Shown: positions 15,728 to 23,941, counted from the first letter of the stretch. The stretch: DNA of 32,113 nt from Thermoproteota archaeon (GCA_029258925.1 JAPDJV010000022.1:1-32113); one strand, 5' to 3'. A program made the numbers and translations. Notes: a model not told the origin generated them from the letters alone.

Positions 15728-16915
15728 CTAGCTACAGGCATTGATCATTAATAGTCCTGCCTCCTTCTCGTATCCCGCTGCCTCGCTTAGAAGTCTAGCT
15801 ATTTCAATCCTGTCCTCAGGTGTAATACCGTCCATAGAGATATCAATTATCTTCCCGTAAAGTCTTCCCGCTTCATCTAGGTAGCCTGCAGCCTCTAATA
15901 CTAGACTATTGTCCGGGAATTGTCTTCTAAGGAACTCCGCGTTATCATGTCTCGACACTAATGCTAAGCTCATAGACCATACTATGCTCTCAACCCCCAC
16001 CTTACCCTCCTCAACGTATTCCGCGAGCACCTTAATTGCATTGGAACCCAAGTACATTGCCTGCTTACCCCACGTAATATTCCATCCAACCTGTAGCCTA
16101 CCATTCGTAACTAGAACCGGCTTCAAGTCCTCAACAGGCTTCCCAGTCTTAGTGAAGTATATGAGGGCATATCTCCACGGCTGACTGAAGCCAGCAGACA
16201 TTTCTTCAACAGCCTTAACCACGAGGTCAACGGGGAACCCGTAGCCACGTTCACCGAACTCGAAAACACTGTTTGACTCTACAGGCTCGTAAAGGTAGAA
16301 CTCGTCCTCGTCATAGCCTACTAGTAGCTCGAAGTGTGGTGAGAAGTATCCCGCATGGTATAGCCTGGACGCGTTAACAGGCAGTATTATGGGGATATCC
16401 TTTGATACGAGGTAGCGGCAAGCGTCAATAAACAGCTCTCTATCATTCGTGACCAGTAGGTGGTATTCGAAGCCCAGAATCCTAGATGCATTAACGTAGC
16501 CCATGAACGGGTCGCCGCCGGGGATGAAGAAGATCTCGCTATCGAAGACCCCGAGATATGCTCCATAGGTGAACCCCATTATGAAGTTAAAGTACTCTAT
16601 AGGCTTCCTAACACCATACTTGTAGGCAACCATCTGGAGACATATGGCTGCACAGTAAGACTTATTATAGCTTATCCACGACACGCCAGCTACAAAGTAG
16701 CTTGAAGGATACCCACCAATATCGGATCTACTAAGCCAGCGAGGCTTATAGTATTCAGCCATATAGTCGTATTGGTATTTGAGTAGGAGGTTGACTTTCT
16801 CAAACCTAACCTCAGGCAAGTGTAAGACGTAACCTACCATGGCCAACACTATAACTAAAACTATCACCATGTTGACGAGGACTTCTCTAGCACTCAAAAT
16901 CCCACCAAACGCCAA
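15728..16915 (-). CDS. Membrane-anchored C39/BtrH-like putative cysteine peptidase
   Basis: A 395-residue protein. Residues 10-33 form a single N-terminal transmembrane helix (signal anchor), so the rest should lie outside the cell. Residues about 80-215 resemble a C39/BtrH papain-like fold: SWISYNKSYCAAICLQMVAY with candidate nucleophile C88, then YLVSKDIPIILPVNASRLYH, then the HFELLVGYDEDEFYLYEPVE segment with H194 and an acid after it, the usual 'H-F-x-x-x-x-G-Y-D' pattern of the family. The C-terminal about 170 residues are helical and unrecognised. The start is a TTG at 16915. It is transcribed divergently from an ABC transporter 100 bases away, as in peptide-processing export systems. 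Confidence 0.68.
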   Translation of the reverse strand: MAFGGILSAREVLVNMVIVLVIVLAMVGYVLHLPEVRFEKVNLLLKYQYDYMAEYYKPRWLSRSDIGGYPSSYFVAGVSWISYNKSYCAAICLQMVAYKYGVRKPIEYFNFIMGFTYGAYLGVFDSEIFFIPGGDPFMGYVNASRILGFEYHLLVTNDRELFIDACRYLVSKDIPIILPVNASRLYHAGYFSPHFELLVGYDEDEFYLYEPVESNSVFEFGERGYGFPVDLVVKAVEEMSAGFSQPWRYALIYFTKTGKPVEDLKPVLVTNGRLQVGWNITWGKQAMYLGSNAIKVLAEYVEEGKVGVESIVWSMSLALVSRHDNAEFLRRQFPDNSLVLEAAGYLDEAGRLYGKIIDISMDGITPEDRIEIARLLSEAAGYEKEAGLLMINACS

Positions 16916-17015
16916 TACAATACGTTAATCAGTATTTAGTAAAACTTTTTTCTCATAGAAACATTTCACTCTAATAGAACCCGTTAATGCCTTAATGTTA
17001 GGGTGCAATAAGTAG

Positions 17016-17816
17016 ATGATCGAGGTCATGGACCTCTACGTTAAGTATAGGTGGCGTCAGGAGCCAGTTATTAAAGGTGTATCAGCGAAATTCGCCGGTA
17101 AACACCTGGTTTTGGGACCTAATGGTTCAGGTAAGACAACACTCTTCAGAGCACTCACAGGCCTAACACCAATAACCTCAGGCAAAATACTAGTCGATGG
17201 CATAGACTTGGACTCAATATATAGTAGGCCCGGGGTACTAGCTATAAACCTAAGTGAGGTTTATAGCGTGTTCCATTTGAGCGCCTACGACCACCTACGC
17301 TTATTCATGGACTTAACTGGCGGAGACCTAGACTTAGCTCTAAAAATGCTCGAAGACCTGGGGCTAAGCGTTGAATTGTTGAAGAAGAGGAAGCCCTGGG
17401 AGCTCTCAGCGGGACAGCAGAAAGCGTTCTCAACAACCATAGCGTTAACATCGAGAGCCAAACACGTGCTCCTAGACGAACCCTTCGAGCAGCTCGACCC
17501 GGCGAGGAAGAGTAAGCTCGTAGAATACCTTAGAGAGTACGATGGAGTAATACTGCTGAACACTCATGAGACATGGCTGCTCTCAGCCTTAGGGGATTGG
17601 AGTACACACTTAATGTTTGAAGGCAGAATCTACGGACCCCTGAGAGCCGGAGAGTTGATCAAAGCAAGCCTGATCCTAGGCGATGTACCAGACGCTGTGC
17701 TCAAATTCGAAGTATCCAATAAAACCTATAGTCTCGTGAGGGGGGAGCTCGGAAAACCAATATCCAAACTCATAACACTAGACAGAATATACGAGCTATC
17801 ACTAAGCCAAACATGA
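17016..17816 (+). CDS. ABC transporter ATP-binding protein
   Basis: A 266-residue nucleotide-binding subunit. Walker A GPNGSGKTT at 34-42, signature LSAGQ at 130-134, Walker B VLLDEP at 151-156, D-loop EQLDPARK, and switch histidine H184 in LLNTHET are all present. The Q-loop position reads LSEVYSVF and lacks an obvious glutamine, a modest departure. The C-terminal about 60 residues form a strand-rich extra piece. TTAGGGTG at 16997-17004 lies 11 bases upstream of the ATG. The permease gene follows after 12 bases and is cotranscribed. Confidence 0.93.
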   Translation: MIEVMDLYVKYRWRQEPVIKGVSAKFAGKHLVLGPNGSGKTTLFRALTGLTPITSGKILVDGIDLDSIYSRPGVLAINLSEVYSVFHLSAYDHLRLFMDLTGGDLDLALKMLEDLGLSVELLKKRKPWELSAGQQKAFSTTIALTSRAKHVLLDEPFEQLDPARKSKLVEYLREYDGVILLNTHETWLLSALGDWSTHLMFEGRIYGPLRAGELIKASLILGDVPDAVLKFEVSNKTYSLVRGELGKPISKLITLDRIYELSLSQT

Positions 17817-17828
17817 GGAGGACACGAC

Positions 17829-18656
17829 ATGACCCTATATCTTAAGCTTAAAATCAAGGACCTGCTTACGAATCCCGAGCTCTTAGGGTGGTCCATTGGC
17901 TTCATAGAGTTCTGGGTTGTAATGTGGATCTTCGTTTTCAGCCAAATCCCCGCCGAGACAGCCTGGAACATATACGTCGTAAAGACCAATATCTCCATGG
18001 CCTTCAGCTTCCTAGGACTACTATCAATGTCATCCGTAGCCGTAGGCTTAACCTACAGCATATTCTACACATCTAGAGCAGCAAGATACATAACCAAGTT
18101 CACCAGGGTAGGCCCCCTAAAATTCATGATAGAAGACTTCCTCGGAAGCCTAGTAGCAATACTGATATTTGCTTTCACAATATTCGTATCAGTCATAGGA
18201 TTATCATACGTGAAGTGGGGAATACTAGCACTACCAGAGAACCCCTTCGGAGTACTAGTAGACCTGGTACTAGGTGGCATAGCATTATACTGGCTCGCCT
18301 ACACGCTAGCACTAGCAGTCATAGTATCGAGAAGGACCAAAGCACTGACAATGACAAGCTACATACCGTTGATCATAGGCTTTATAGCATACTCACAACT
18401 ATGGATAGACCTAGGAAACCTAATATACATCATACCACTATGCCCACTACCAGCACTACTAACATACCATGGAACAGGAGCCTACCCACCAACAGGAGCC
18501 TACTTCACATGGCTATCCAGCAGCGACACGGTCACAGCAGCAAACCTAAGACTAGCAGCAATCTCAGTCTTCACATCAATCATAATATTCACCACACTAT
18601 CACTAATACTATTAAGGAAGAGCCGGGGCGTACCCCTAGAAGAAATAAGACTCTAA
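17829..18656 (+). CDS. ABC transporter permease, ABC-2 type
   Basis: A 275-residue integral membrane protein with about six hydrophobic helices (roughly 20-40, 56-78, 104-128, 140-165, 172-205, 240-262) and a charged cytoplasmic C terminus, as in ABC-2 type exporter permeases. A GAGGAGG Shine-Dalgarno sequence overlaps the stop of the ATPase gene, 7 bases before the ATG. Two copies would form a transporter with the preceding ATPase. The substrate is unknown. The divergent extracellular peptidase-like gene suggests peptides or small proteins. Confidence 0.82.
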   Translation: MTLYLKLKIKDLLTNPELLGWSIGFIEFWVVMWIFVFSQIPAETAWNIYVVKTNISMAFSFLGLLSMSSVAVGLTYSIFYTSRAARYITKFTRVGPLKFMIEDFLGSLVAILIFAFTIFVSVIGLSYVKWGILALPENPFGVLVDLVLGGIALYWLAYTLALAVIVSRRTKALTMTSYIPLIIGFIAYSQLWIDLGNLIYIIPLCPLPALLTYHGTGAYPPTGAYFTWLSSSDTVTAANLRLAAISVFTSIIIFTTLSLILLRKSRGVPLEEIRL

Positions 18657-19059
18657 AAACAGAGAAAAATCAACAAACCAAGCAACTCTTAAGGAACAAC
18701 TAGCAATACTGCAACCACGTAGAGAAACGTGAACTCTATTTTTGAAACATTATACAAACCCAGTTTCGGAAGCTTTCCCTTCAATTCCCCACACAATCCA
18801 CCCCTTCAATAAGCTTGGCAACCTCGATACACACCTAATCCTCCCTCAACCTCTTTAAGCACTCCTCGAGGAACCTTTTCCTGCTTTAAATGCTGGCTGC
18901 ATTCCTTAGGAGGCATGGTTTCTCACGAATAATACCTAGTCTAGCCGAATCTATCTTTCCTTAAGCCGAGCTATAATACTCAAGTGTCCAGATGTTGTTC
19001 ATAATTCTAGACAATCCGCATATAGTCTAGAATCCTGTATCGTATCTAGGTGTAAATGC
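18657..19059. other. Intergenic stretch with weak coding traces
   Basis: No gene supported. A minus-strand trace around 18800-18900 reads RKRFLEECLKRLRED, stop, VCIEVAKLIEGVDCVGN; it may be the end of a lost helical protein. Nothing else is seen before the relic toxin-antitoxin pair. Confidence 0.3.
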
Positions 19060-19298
19060 TTGTATAGAGTTAAGGTAGGTAGGAAGGGTGTAATCTACCT
19101 ACCAGTAGATGTCCGCGAGAAGCTGAGAATTGAGGAGGATGGAGAACTAATATTGTAGTGGAGGAAGACAAAGTGGCTCTGAGGCCAGTGAAGACCGTGT
19201 TTAGGCTAGGTGTAGAGTCTCAGAAGATAAGCAGGGTATCCGTGGAGGAATTTGAGAAAGAGTCTGAGAAGATGCAGGCGACGCTATATGACACGTAG
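19060..19298 (+). pseudogene. Decayed AbrB-type antitoxin (VapB)
   Basis: From a TTG at 19060 the frame reads LYRVKVGRKGVIYLPVDVRE and KLRIEEDGELIL before a TAG. Restoring one base there continues as VVEEDKVALRPVKTVFRLGV and an acidic helix ESQKISRVSVEEFEKESEKM to TAG at 19296-19298. This is the same AbrB-plus-helix architecture as the intact gene at 6821-7066. A single-base loss explains the break. Confidence 0.75.
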
Positions 19299-19299
19299 G

Positions 19300-19769
19300 C
19301 TATAGATCCTAGTAGACTCCACTTACATTCTCCCCGCCTTCGGCATCGAAGTAAAAGGGTCTCACGGACAGCGACCTAGAGAAGCTGGGCAAGCTATGTC
19401 AGTCTGGCAAGGTCATTTTCTACTACATGAACATCATTTGGATCGAAGTAATACCCAAGGTAGTTTAAGAGTGTAAGAAAGCAGGCCTAGAACTACCACA
19501 GTCAAGAATAAATGAAATAACTTCAATGCTGAGAAACATGTTCAAACATCTGGAGCCAAGAGAACAAGCAATAGCAGAGGCCTTCAAACTCGGGAGTGCT
19601 CGGATACAGAGATATGATCGATAACCTCCTCTACGGAACGGCCTTAGAAAACAATCTACACCTTTTAACCATGGACATGGCATTCAAGGAATTCCTCAAG
19701 AAACACGGTCTAAAACACAACATACTATTAACACACCGAGAACTCTTAGCACAATACGAACTACCCTAA
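19300..19769 (+). pseudogene. Decayed VapC PIN-domain toxin
   Basis: The first PIN motif is visible at 19306 as ILVDSTYILPAFGIEVKG. After one shift come LTDSDLEKLGKLCQSGKVIF, WIEVIPKVV with a TAA, ECKKAGLELPQSRINEITSM, and after another shift YRDMIDNLLYGTALENNLHL, LTMDMAFKEFLKKHGLKHNI, ending at TAA 19767-19769. The acids D, E, D and D are all traceable. With two shifts and a stop it is dead, together with its antitoxin. It resembles the intact AbrB/PIN toxin at 7059-7529. Confidence 0.78.
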
Positions 19770-19893
19770 CCTTATTTATTAGCATTCTACACCTAGCAAG
19801 CAAGAGGAGATCCTACCTAGGATAACCAGGCTACGTACAGTTTCCGGAGAACGCTACATACATGAAGTTATATCAGTTAGTATGCACGGAAGG

Positions 19894-20364
19894 TTATGGT
19901 ATCTCTATCTCTAAGAAGACCACTCTTTTAAAGTCCTCATCACACGTTATTAGAGTCTTCACCTTATGCAATCTACAAGTAGCTACTATTAGTGCATCAC
20001 TTGGTAGTAACCCGTATCTTAGCATTTCTCGAACCATGTACCCGTATGGAGAGACCCTAAGGATTCTGATCTTGTACAAGCTGATGAGAGTCTTTATATC
20101 ATTAACTATCTCCTTAGTAGCTGTTCTCACGTAATCCGGGTTCTCCCTAAGGTATTTCAAGACCTCGTAGTGTTTACGTATACCAGCGTCTTTCATAGCC
20201 TTGGCTTTGAGCAGGATATAAGTTGTTTCCCAAAGTACGGAGGATGGTGTACATAGCGAGTATGAGGCGATGTACCTTGAAATCTTATCGACGCCAAATA
20301 CGAAGTAGTCTATGAATATAGTTGTGTCTAAACATGCCCTAGGCTTCACCGCTATAAACCTCAT
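19894..20364 (-). CDS. vapC: VapC-type PIN-domain ribonuclease toxin
   Basis: A 156-residue PIN-domain protein. The acids are D13 in ACLDTTIFIDYF, E46 in SSVLWETTYI, D123 in LLPSDALIVA and D142/D144 in LITCDEDFK. The gene begins 26 bases inside the upstream antitoxin gene, so the two are translationally coupled. It belongs to a different PIN branch from the neighbouring relic, with a longer N-terminal lead (MRFIAVKPRA). It is expected to be an RNase kept inactive by the DUF104 antitoxin. Confidence 0.9.
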   Translation of the reverse strand: MRFIAVKPRACLDTTIFIDYFVFGVDKISRYIASYSLCTPSSVLWETTYILLKAKAMKDAGIRKHYEVLKYLRENPDYVRTATKEIVNDIKTLISLYKIRILRVSPYGYMVREMLRYGLLPSDALIVATCRLHKVKTLITCDEDFKRVVFLEIEIP

Positions 20365-20539
20365 CTAACAGTACATGCTTATTCCTAGGAAAGTTCTCAA
20401 CATAATACTTACCAAGCAACCTCTTCACATTCACCCTCGGCATAATAATTATCTCAACCTCCTCGCCTTCCTTTAAATCAAGCTTCTCTAAAGGCTTCAA
20501 AACACCATTCTCGTAGCGGGCACGAACTATATGTGCCAA
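20339..20539 (-). CDS. vapB: DUF104-family VapB antitoxin
   Basis: A 66-residue protein. MAHIVRARYENGVLKPLEKL followed by DLKEGEEVEIIIMPR is the signature beta-rich module of DUF104 (AF2212-like) antitoxins, with a short C-terminal tail that would bind the PIN toxin. It is complete, and the ATG at 20539 is the natural start. It overlaps the toxin gene by 26 bases. Confidence 0.92.
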   Translation of the reverse strand: MAHIVRARYENGVLKPLEKLDLKEGEEVEIIIMPRVNVKRLLGKYYVENFPRNKHVLLDEVYSGEA

Positions 20540-20719
20540 GGTCGTAACACCTGTATACCCATTAGCTACCGTCCTTGATATTTCTAACTACAAACCATAG
20601 CAATCTTCACATTGAATCACTAAACTGAGCCGGAAACTCGCTAAAAGAACAACACTGCAACATATAGTTAAGACTCCCTGGTAACATTTATCGGCATAAG
20701 ATTAATCACATGTCTCGCT

Positions 20720-20806
20720 TCATGGCAAGCCCACTAGGATTTGAACCCCGGGACTTCAGGTTCCGGGGATGGAACGATTTCATGGTTTATATTGATTAGT
20801 ATGTGT
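20720..20806 (-). repeat. tRNA-3'-half-like sequence, repeat copy A
   Basis: On the minus strand this stretch ends like a tRNA: a GTTCC/GGAAC stem resembling an anticodon arm, then CCCGGGGTTCAAATCCTAG resembling a T arm with the TTCAAAT loop, then TGGGCTTG plus CCA as a 3' acceptor strand. No matching 5' half (an AAGCCCA start) is found upstream. A diverged copy lies at 21589-21676. It could be a pseudo-tRNA or an attachment-site remnant. Confidence 0.5.
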
Positions 20807-20900
20807 CACCAAGGGTATACTCCAAGCTCTACTCGCAAGTATACCAGCATGTAGTATACTATTACGACGCCTCTCTAAGCTTCCAGTCTGGCTTTTAGTT

Positions 20901-21291
20901 CTAGTTCTCTCTCCATTCTCCAAAAGTTATTTCGAAGAGCTCGAAGAATCCTTGTCTACCCAGAATCGCTAGATCGGAGGAAATATATTCCGTGAACGCT
21001 ACTGGTATTCTTATTTCTCTTAGACCCACTATTTCCAAGGTAGTCATTCTTTATATATGTTGGCACGTAGCCTCCGACACCAGCAAGATATTCTCTCTTG
21101 GCATCGGATAGATCTATGCCAGCATCTTCCGCAATACTAGCGTGGAAGAGACTTATGGTTGCGCCGCTATCTACTAATGCATAGAGCTTTGTTACGTACT
21201 TAGCCTTGATAGCAATGGGTATCATAGGATAATATCTTCCACGAATCTTAACATAGTTAAATACTCTAGTTAAAACCATGAAAGTACACAT
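20901..21291 (-). pseudogene. Retropepsin-like aspartic protease with one frameshift
   Basis: The N-terminal frame reads VFNYVKIRGRYYPMIPIAIK, then LYALVDSGATISLFHASIAE with catalytic-type D-S-G-A, then AGVGGYVPTYIK. It then leaves the true frame and ends at 20956. One base away the sequence goes on as MTTLEIVGLREIRIPVAFTE, then LAILGRQGFFELFEITFGEW, stop at 20901-20903; ILGRQGFF is the family's second conserved glycine-arginine motif. The shift lies around 21050-21062. Apart from that the gene looks whole. It is paired with a DUF5678 gene 17 bases upstream, a common archaeal couple. Confidence 0.75.
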
Positions 21292-21308
21292 AAAACTGCG
21301 TCAACACC

Positions 21309-21527
21309 CTAGATAACCAGGAAATCGTGGCTTGGAACCTTAATTACATAGTATTCCTCGCGATTATACCCTTTCTCCTCCATTCTCTCACGGAGCTCCT
21401 TAAGGGTATTAGCCCATGCTACCACTTTTCCATCCTTTACTGCCGCCCACTTACCTGGAGGTACTTTATCAAGTTCACCGGGCTCAACAAGCTCAATAAC
21501 CCTAGTCTCAGCCAAGCTATCATACAC
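21309..21527 (-). CDS. DUF5678-family protein
   Basis: A 72-residue protein. PPGKWAAVKDGKVVAWANTL followed by KELRERMEEKGYNREEYYVI and KVPSHDF is the DUF5678 pattern: a small beta hairpin, a helix and a final strand. These proteins are regularly encoded just upstream of retropepsin-like genes in archaea. The couple is thought of as a possible toxin-antitoxin or regulatory module, but no function is proven. The ATG at 21527 is preceded by GGGTG. Confidence 0.75.
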   Translation of the reverse strand: MYDSLAETRVIELVEPGELDKVPPGKWAAVKDGKVVAWANTLKELRERMEEKGYNREEYYVIKVPSHDFLVI

Positions 21528-21585
21528 CCAAATAATTATACTAGCGTATGACCATGATAAACTTTCGTCTCAAACAAGATGCTAG

Positions 21586-21594
21586 CTTTTATAG
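21586..21594 (-). promoter_or_regulatory. TATA box of the DUF5678/retropepsin unit
   Basis: Minus-strand CTATAAAAG at 21586-21594 would start transcription near 21565, 38 bases ahead of the ATG. It overlaps the end of repeat copy B, so the tRNA-like sequence directly abuts this promoter. Confidence 0.5.
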
Positions 21595-21676
21595 CTGGTC
21601 CACTGGGATTAGGAGCCCGGGATCTCAGGTTTCAGAACGTAGCAGTACGAAAGCGTTCATAGTGCCTAGTATGTGT
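21589..21676 (-). repeat. tRNA-3'-half-like sequence, repeat copy B
   Basis: A diverged copy of 20720-20806 in the same orientation. Shared words on the plus strand are CCACT, GGATT, CCCGGGA, TCAGGTT and, 40-41 bases after CAGGTT, the identical TAGTATGTGT. The T-arm-like part has lost the TTCAAAT loop, so it is more decayed than copy A. The two copies bracket the DUF5678/retropepsin unit about 870 bases apart. Confidence 0.5.
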
Positions 21677-21936
21677 AAATTGCTAGAGGACATCCTAACT
21701 GGGCTAGTCCGTTAAGCAACTTCACAATGTAGGCACACTGCTTACTTCAGAATCCTTTACGCTTTATTAACTCTCTCACGAATTTCAGGAAAGCCTCTAC
21801 GCCCATACAGAACTCGACATGTTCTGAATAAGAACTAACACAGCTTAAACTTATTAATGTAGAATAATGTGTACAAGGAAGCCTAACACTAAATGCAGAG
21901 AAGCAATTGTCTCCCAGCGGAGACCATGTTAGACGA
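21677..21936 (-). other. Gap with a start-less open frame
   Basis: On the minus strand a frame is open from upstream of 21930 down to TGA at 21747, ending SYSEHVEFCMGVEAFLKFVR, ELIKRKGF. The end looks like real protein but the beginning does not, and no family is recognised. It may be the tail of a lost gene. Confidence 0.3.
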
Positions 21937-23019
21937 CTACAAAACCTGCATCATGCTTATGGAAGAATCTAGACCTCCACGAACTATTAGAGCATCCACG
22001 ACCCCTCTTCTCCTGGGATCAGTATAGAATCTGGCTTCAGGATGACTCGGCGGCACAGCGATTCTTGAATCTTGCATAAGAAAGCCCTTAGCAATAAGCC
22101 CCTCCACAACCCTGCACGTCTCACTTACATCTAATCCTAGCTCGCTCGATATCTCTTTAAGCCTAACACTATGAGGACTAGCTCTCACGTATTCCAAAAC
22201 CCTGACCTCAACAATACTTAACGCGTGCTCTAGCTCACCGCGAGAATTCACCCTCAACACTATACCACCATCGCTAAACACGTATAGAGAGCCCGGTTCA
22301 AAGGGCTCCCAATTCTCACTCGTCAAAGGCTTCGTAGCTATGAGAGCCGCGAACTCGTCACGTGCCTTAACCTCCTCCAACCTCACCTCAAAATCCCCAT
22401 CAATAAGCCTAGCATACCCTCCATGAGGCGGGTGCCTAAGCAAGTAATGCAACGTCCCAGACCTGTTCATGTACGCATAAAGGTGAACACCATCACTCAA
22501 CAAGAAATTAAACTTACCGTAACCCCCAATCTCCTTAGCCATAGCCCAGACAACCCTGGAAACCTCGACAACACTACTAACACCATCACCTAGACCCCTC
22601 AAACCATCCATAATATAGCAGAAGGCATGCTCGGAATCAGTCTCACCAACAGGAAAATAATACTCTAGCTTAAACTCTGGATCTCTCATTATACCTGATA
22701 CATCACCATTATGTGCGAAAACCCACTCACGATCACGCAACTTTCTCACAAACGGATGCGTATTAACATACATAGCCTTGCCCTGCGACGCAAGCCTAAC
22801 ATGACTAACAACAATACGGCTCCTAATACCATTCAACAGTAACTTAGCCACGGGGCTCTTGGGTGCAGGCCTAGGCTCCTTAATCAAGAAAACACTCCCA
22901 CCCAAATACCATGCAACACCCCACCCATCACAATGAACCCTACCCCTCTCCAGGAAACCGCGCCAAGTAAAACTCACAGAAACCTCGCGATTAGCTGACA
23001 AACCAAACAACTCACACAT
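21937..23019 (-). CDS. Class II glutamine amidotransferase with winged-helix tail
   Basis: A 360-residue protein. Residues 1-255 are an Ntn-type class II glutamine amidotransferase (GATase 4 / YafJ-like): Cys2 becomes the N-terminal nucleophile after methionine removal (MCELFGLSAN), R75 in SHVRLAS, N104-G105-D106 in FAHNGD and GETDSEH at 125-131. It would release ammonia from glutamine. Residues about 265-325 (VEVRVLEYVRASPHSVRLKE, ISSELGLDVSETCRVVEGLI) form a winged helix-turn-helix, an unusual extension. The last residues RGVVDALIVRGGLDSSISMM contain a GGLDSS run like the P-loop of asparagine-synthetase-type enzymes, but the frame ends at once, so it may be truncated there. Confidence 0.85.
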   Translation of the reverse strand: MCELFGLSANREVSVSFTWRGFLERGRVHCDGWGVAWYLGGSVFLIKEPRPAPKSPVAKLLLNGIRSRIVVSHVRLASQGKAMYVNTHPFVRKLRDREWVFAHNGDVSGIMRDPEFKLEYYFPVGETDSEHAFCYIMDGLRGLGDGVSSVVEVSRVVWAMAKEIGGYGKFNFLLSDGVHLYAYMNRSGTLHYLLRHPPHGGYARLIDGDFEVRLEEVKARDEFAALIATKPLTSENWEPFEPGSLYVFSDGGIVLRVNSRGELEHALSIVEVRVLEYVRASPHSVRLKEISSELGLDVSETCRVVEGLIAKGFLMQDSRIAVPPSHPEARFYTDPRRRGVVDALIVRGGLDSSISMMQVL

Positions 23020-23156
23020 ACAAAATCACTCAACTAGTTGTAGGAGCAACACTTCTCTTAAGCCTTCCCAACAAGCAAAGAATCCTCAAGAAGTCCTCTT
23101 AGAAGGAGAGTATACATAGTAGTATGGTTGTGGTCAACATCTATGCATGTAGAAGC

Positions 23157-23543
23157 TTAATTGGATTGTTTTAAACACAGTTTCCTATTGACAAATTCTA
23201 GAGTTTTACGTGTTTTCTCTATGGCCTCTCTGACCTCTTCTTCATCTGGTTCATCCTCTACGGGATAACGAACACTAGCTGCTCTCGGATGTAATTCATG
23301 TATCTCCAGTTCGTAGAGTTGCTCGAAGCTGGGATCCATCTCCTTACACTCCTCAATCAGTATTGCTATATTATGTGTCTTCTTTACTGGCTTGCCATGT
23401 TTTATGAGGAATGCCTTCAGAGCCTTCTCAACGGCCTGCTGCGCATGGAATAAAGCGTAATCATAGATACCCTCGTCTAGCAAGACCTCAGCCGCTCTTA
23501 GATCCCTCAATGCTTTACGAAGCCAACGACCATAATCACTCAA
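23157..23543 (-). CDS. HEPN-domain protein, toxin-type
   Basis: A 128-residue HEPN protein: WLRKALRDLRAAEVLLDEGI, YDYALFHAQQAVEKALKAFL, then GKPVKKTHNIAILIEECKEM, then the conserved HPRAASVRYP before the last helix. This is a canonical archaeal HEPN of the kind paired with nucleotidyltransferases. It begins with ATGA overlap on the nucleotidyltransferase gene, which precedes it here. Predicted RNase or nucleotide-binding toxin. Confidence 0.92.
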   Translation of the reverse strand: MSDYGRWLRKALRDLRAAEVLLDEGIYDYALFHAQQAVEKALKAFLIKHGKPVKKTHNIAILIEECKEMDPSFEQLYELEIHELHPRAASVRYPVEDEPDEEEVREAIEKTRKTLEFVNRKLCLKQSN

Positions 23544-23941
23544 ATAACTATACCCTCCTGCACAGCATAGTAAGTGATATCACCTACATCACTCCTATAC
23601 CTCTCGAAGTACTTCCTATCAACGACAACTACATCCACATCTATACCCTGCTTCGCAAGTCTAGCAACTATAGTGCCAGCAAAGCGTACGCGATACTTTT
23701 TATCAAGCTTACACCCAGTAACAACCAGTACATCCCAGTCGCTATCCCCACGACAGTCCCCCCGAGCCCGAGAACCGAAGAGAATAACCCTATATATTTC
23801 CACACCATACTCTCTAGCCGTCTTAGAAATAACAGACCTTATAACATCTAAACTCCTAGCATCCCCAACAGCATCAATAGCATCCCCAAGCATCCTAACA
23901 TCCTCATCATATCTATAAGCACCCAACTCTGATAAACCCAT
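23540..23941 (-). CDS. Minimal nucleotidyltransferase, partner of HEPN
   Basis: A 133-residue minimal nucleotidyltransferase. Motif VILFGSRARGDCRGDSDWDV holds G56-S57 and metal ligands D68 and D70; the third acid is in GIDVDVVVVD (D101/D103). It is complete and likely active. The first about 15 residues come from sequence shared with the end of the preceding PaREP1 gene, so the ATG at M17 (MLGDAIDA) may be the real start. With the HEPN gene it forms a toxin-antitoxin pair, in the order antitoxin then toxin, opposite to 13486-14365. Confidence 0.9.
   Translation of the reverse strand: MGLSELGAYRYDEDVRMLGDAIDAVGDARSLDVIRSVISKTAREYGVEIYRVILFGSRARGDCRGDSDWDVLVVTGCKLDKKYRVRFAGTIVARLAKQGIDVDVVVVDRKYFERYRSDVGDITYYAVQEGIVI

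Noticed and set aside
18215-18703. A 162-codon plus-strand frame overlapping the ABC permease
   Set aside because: It is rich in S, T, H, N and P, as expected of an out-of-frame reading of the permease gene, which has clear membrane helices and a good ribosome-binding site.
19074-19103. A 9-base inverted repeat (GGTAGGTAG and CTACCTACC) that could be an operator
   Set aside because: It lies inside the coding sequence of the AbrB relic, where the repeated VGR/YLP codons create it by chance.
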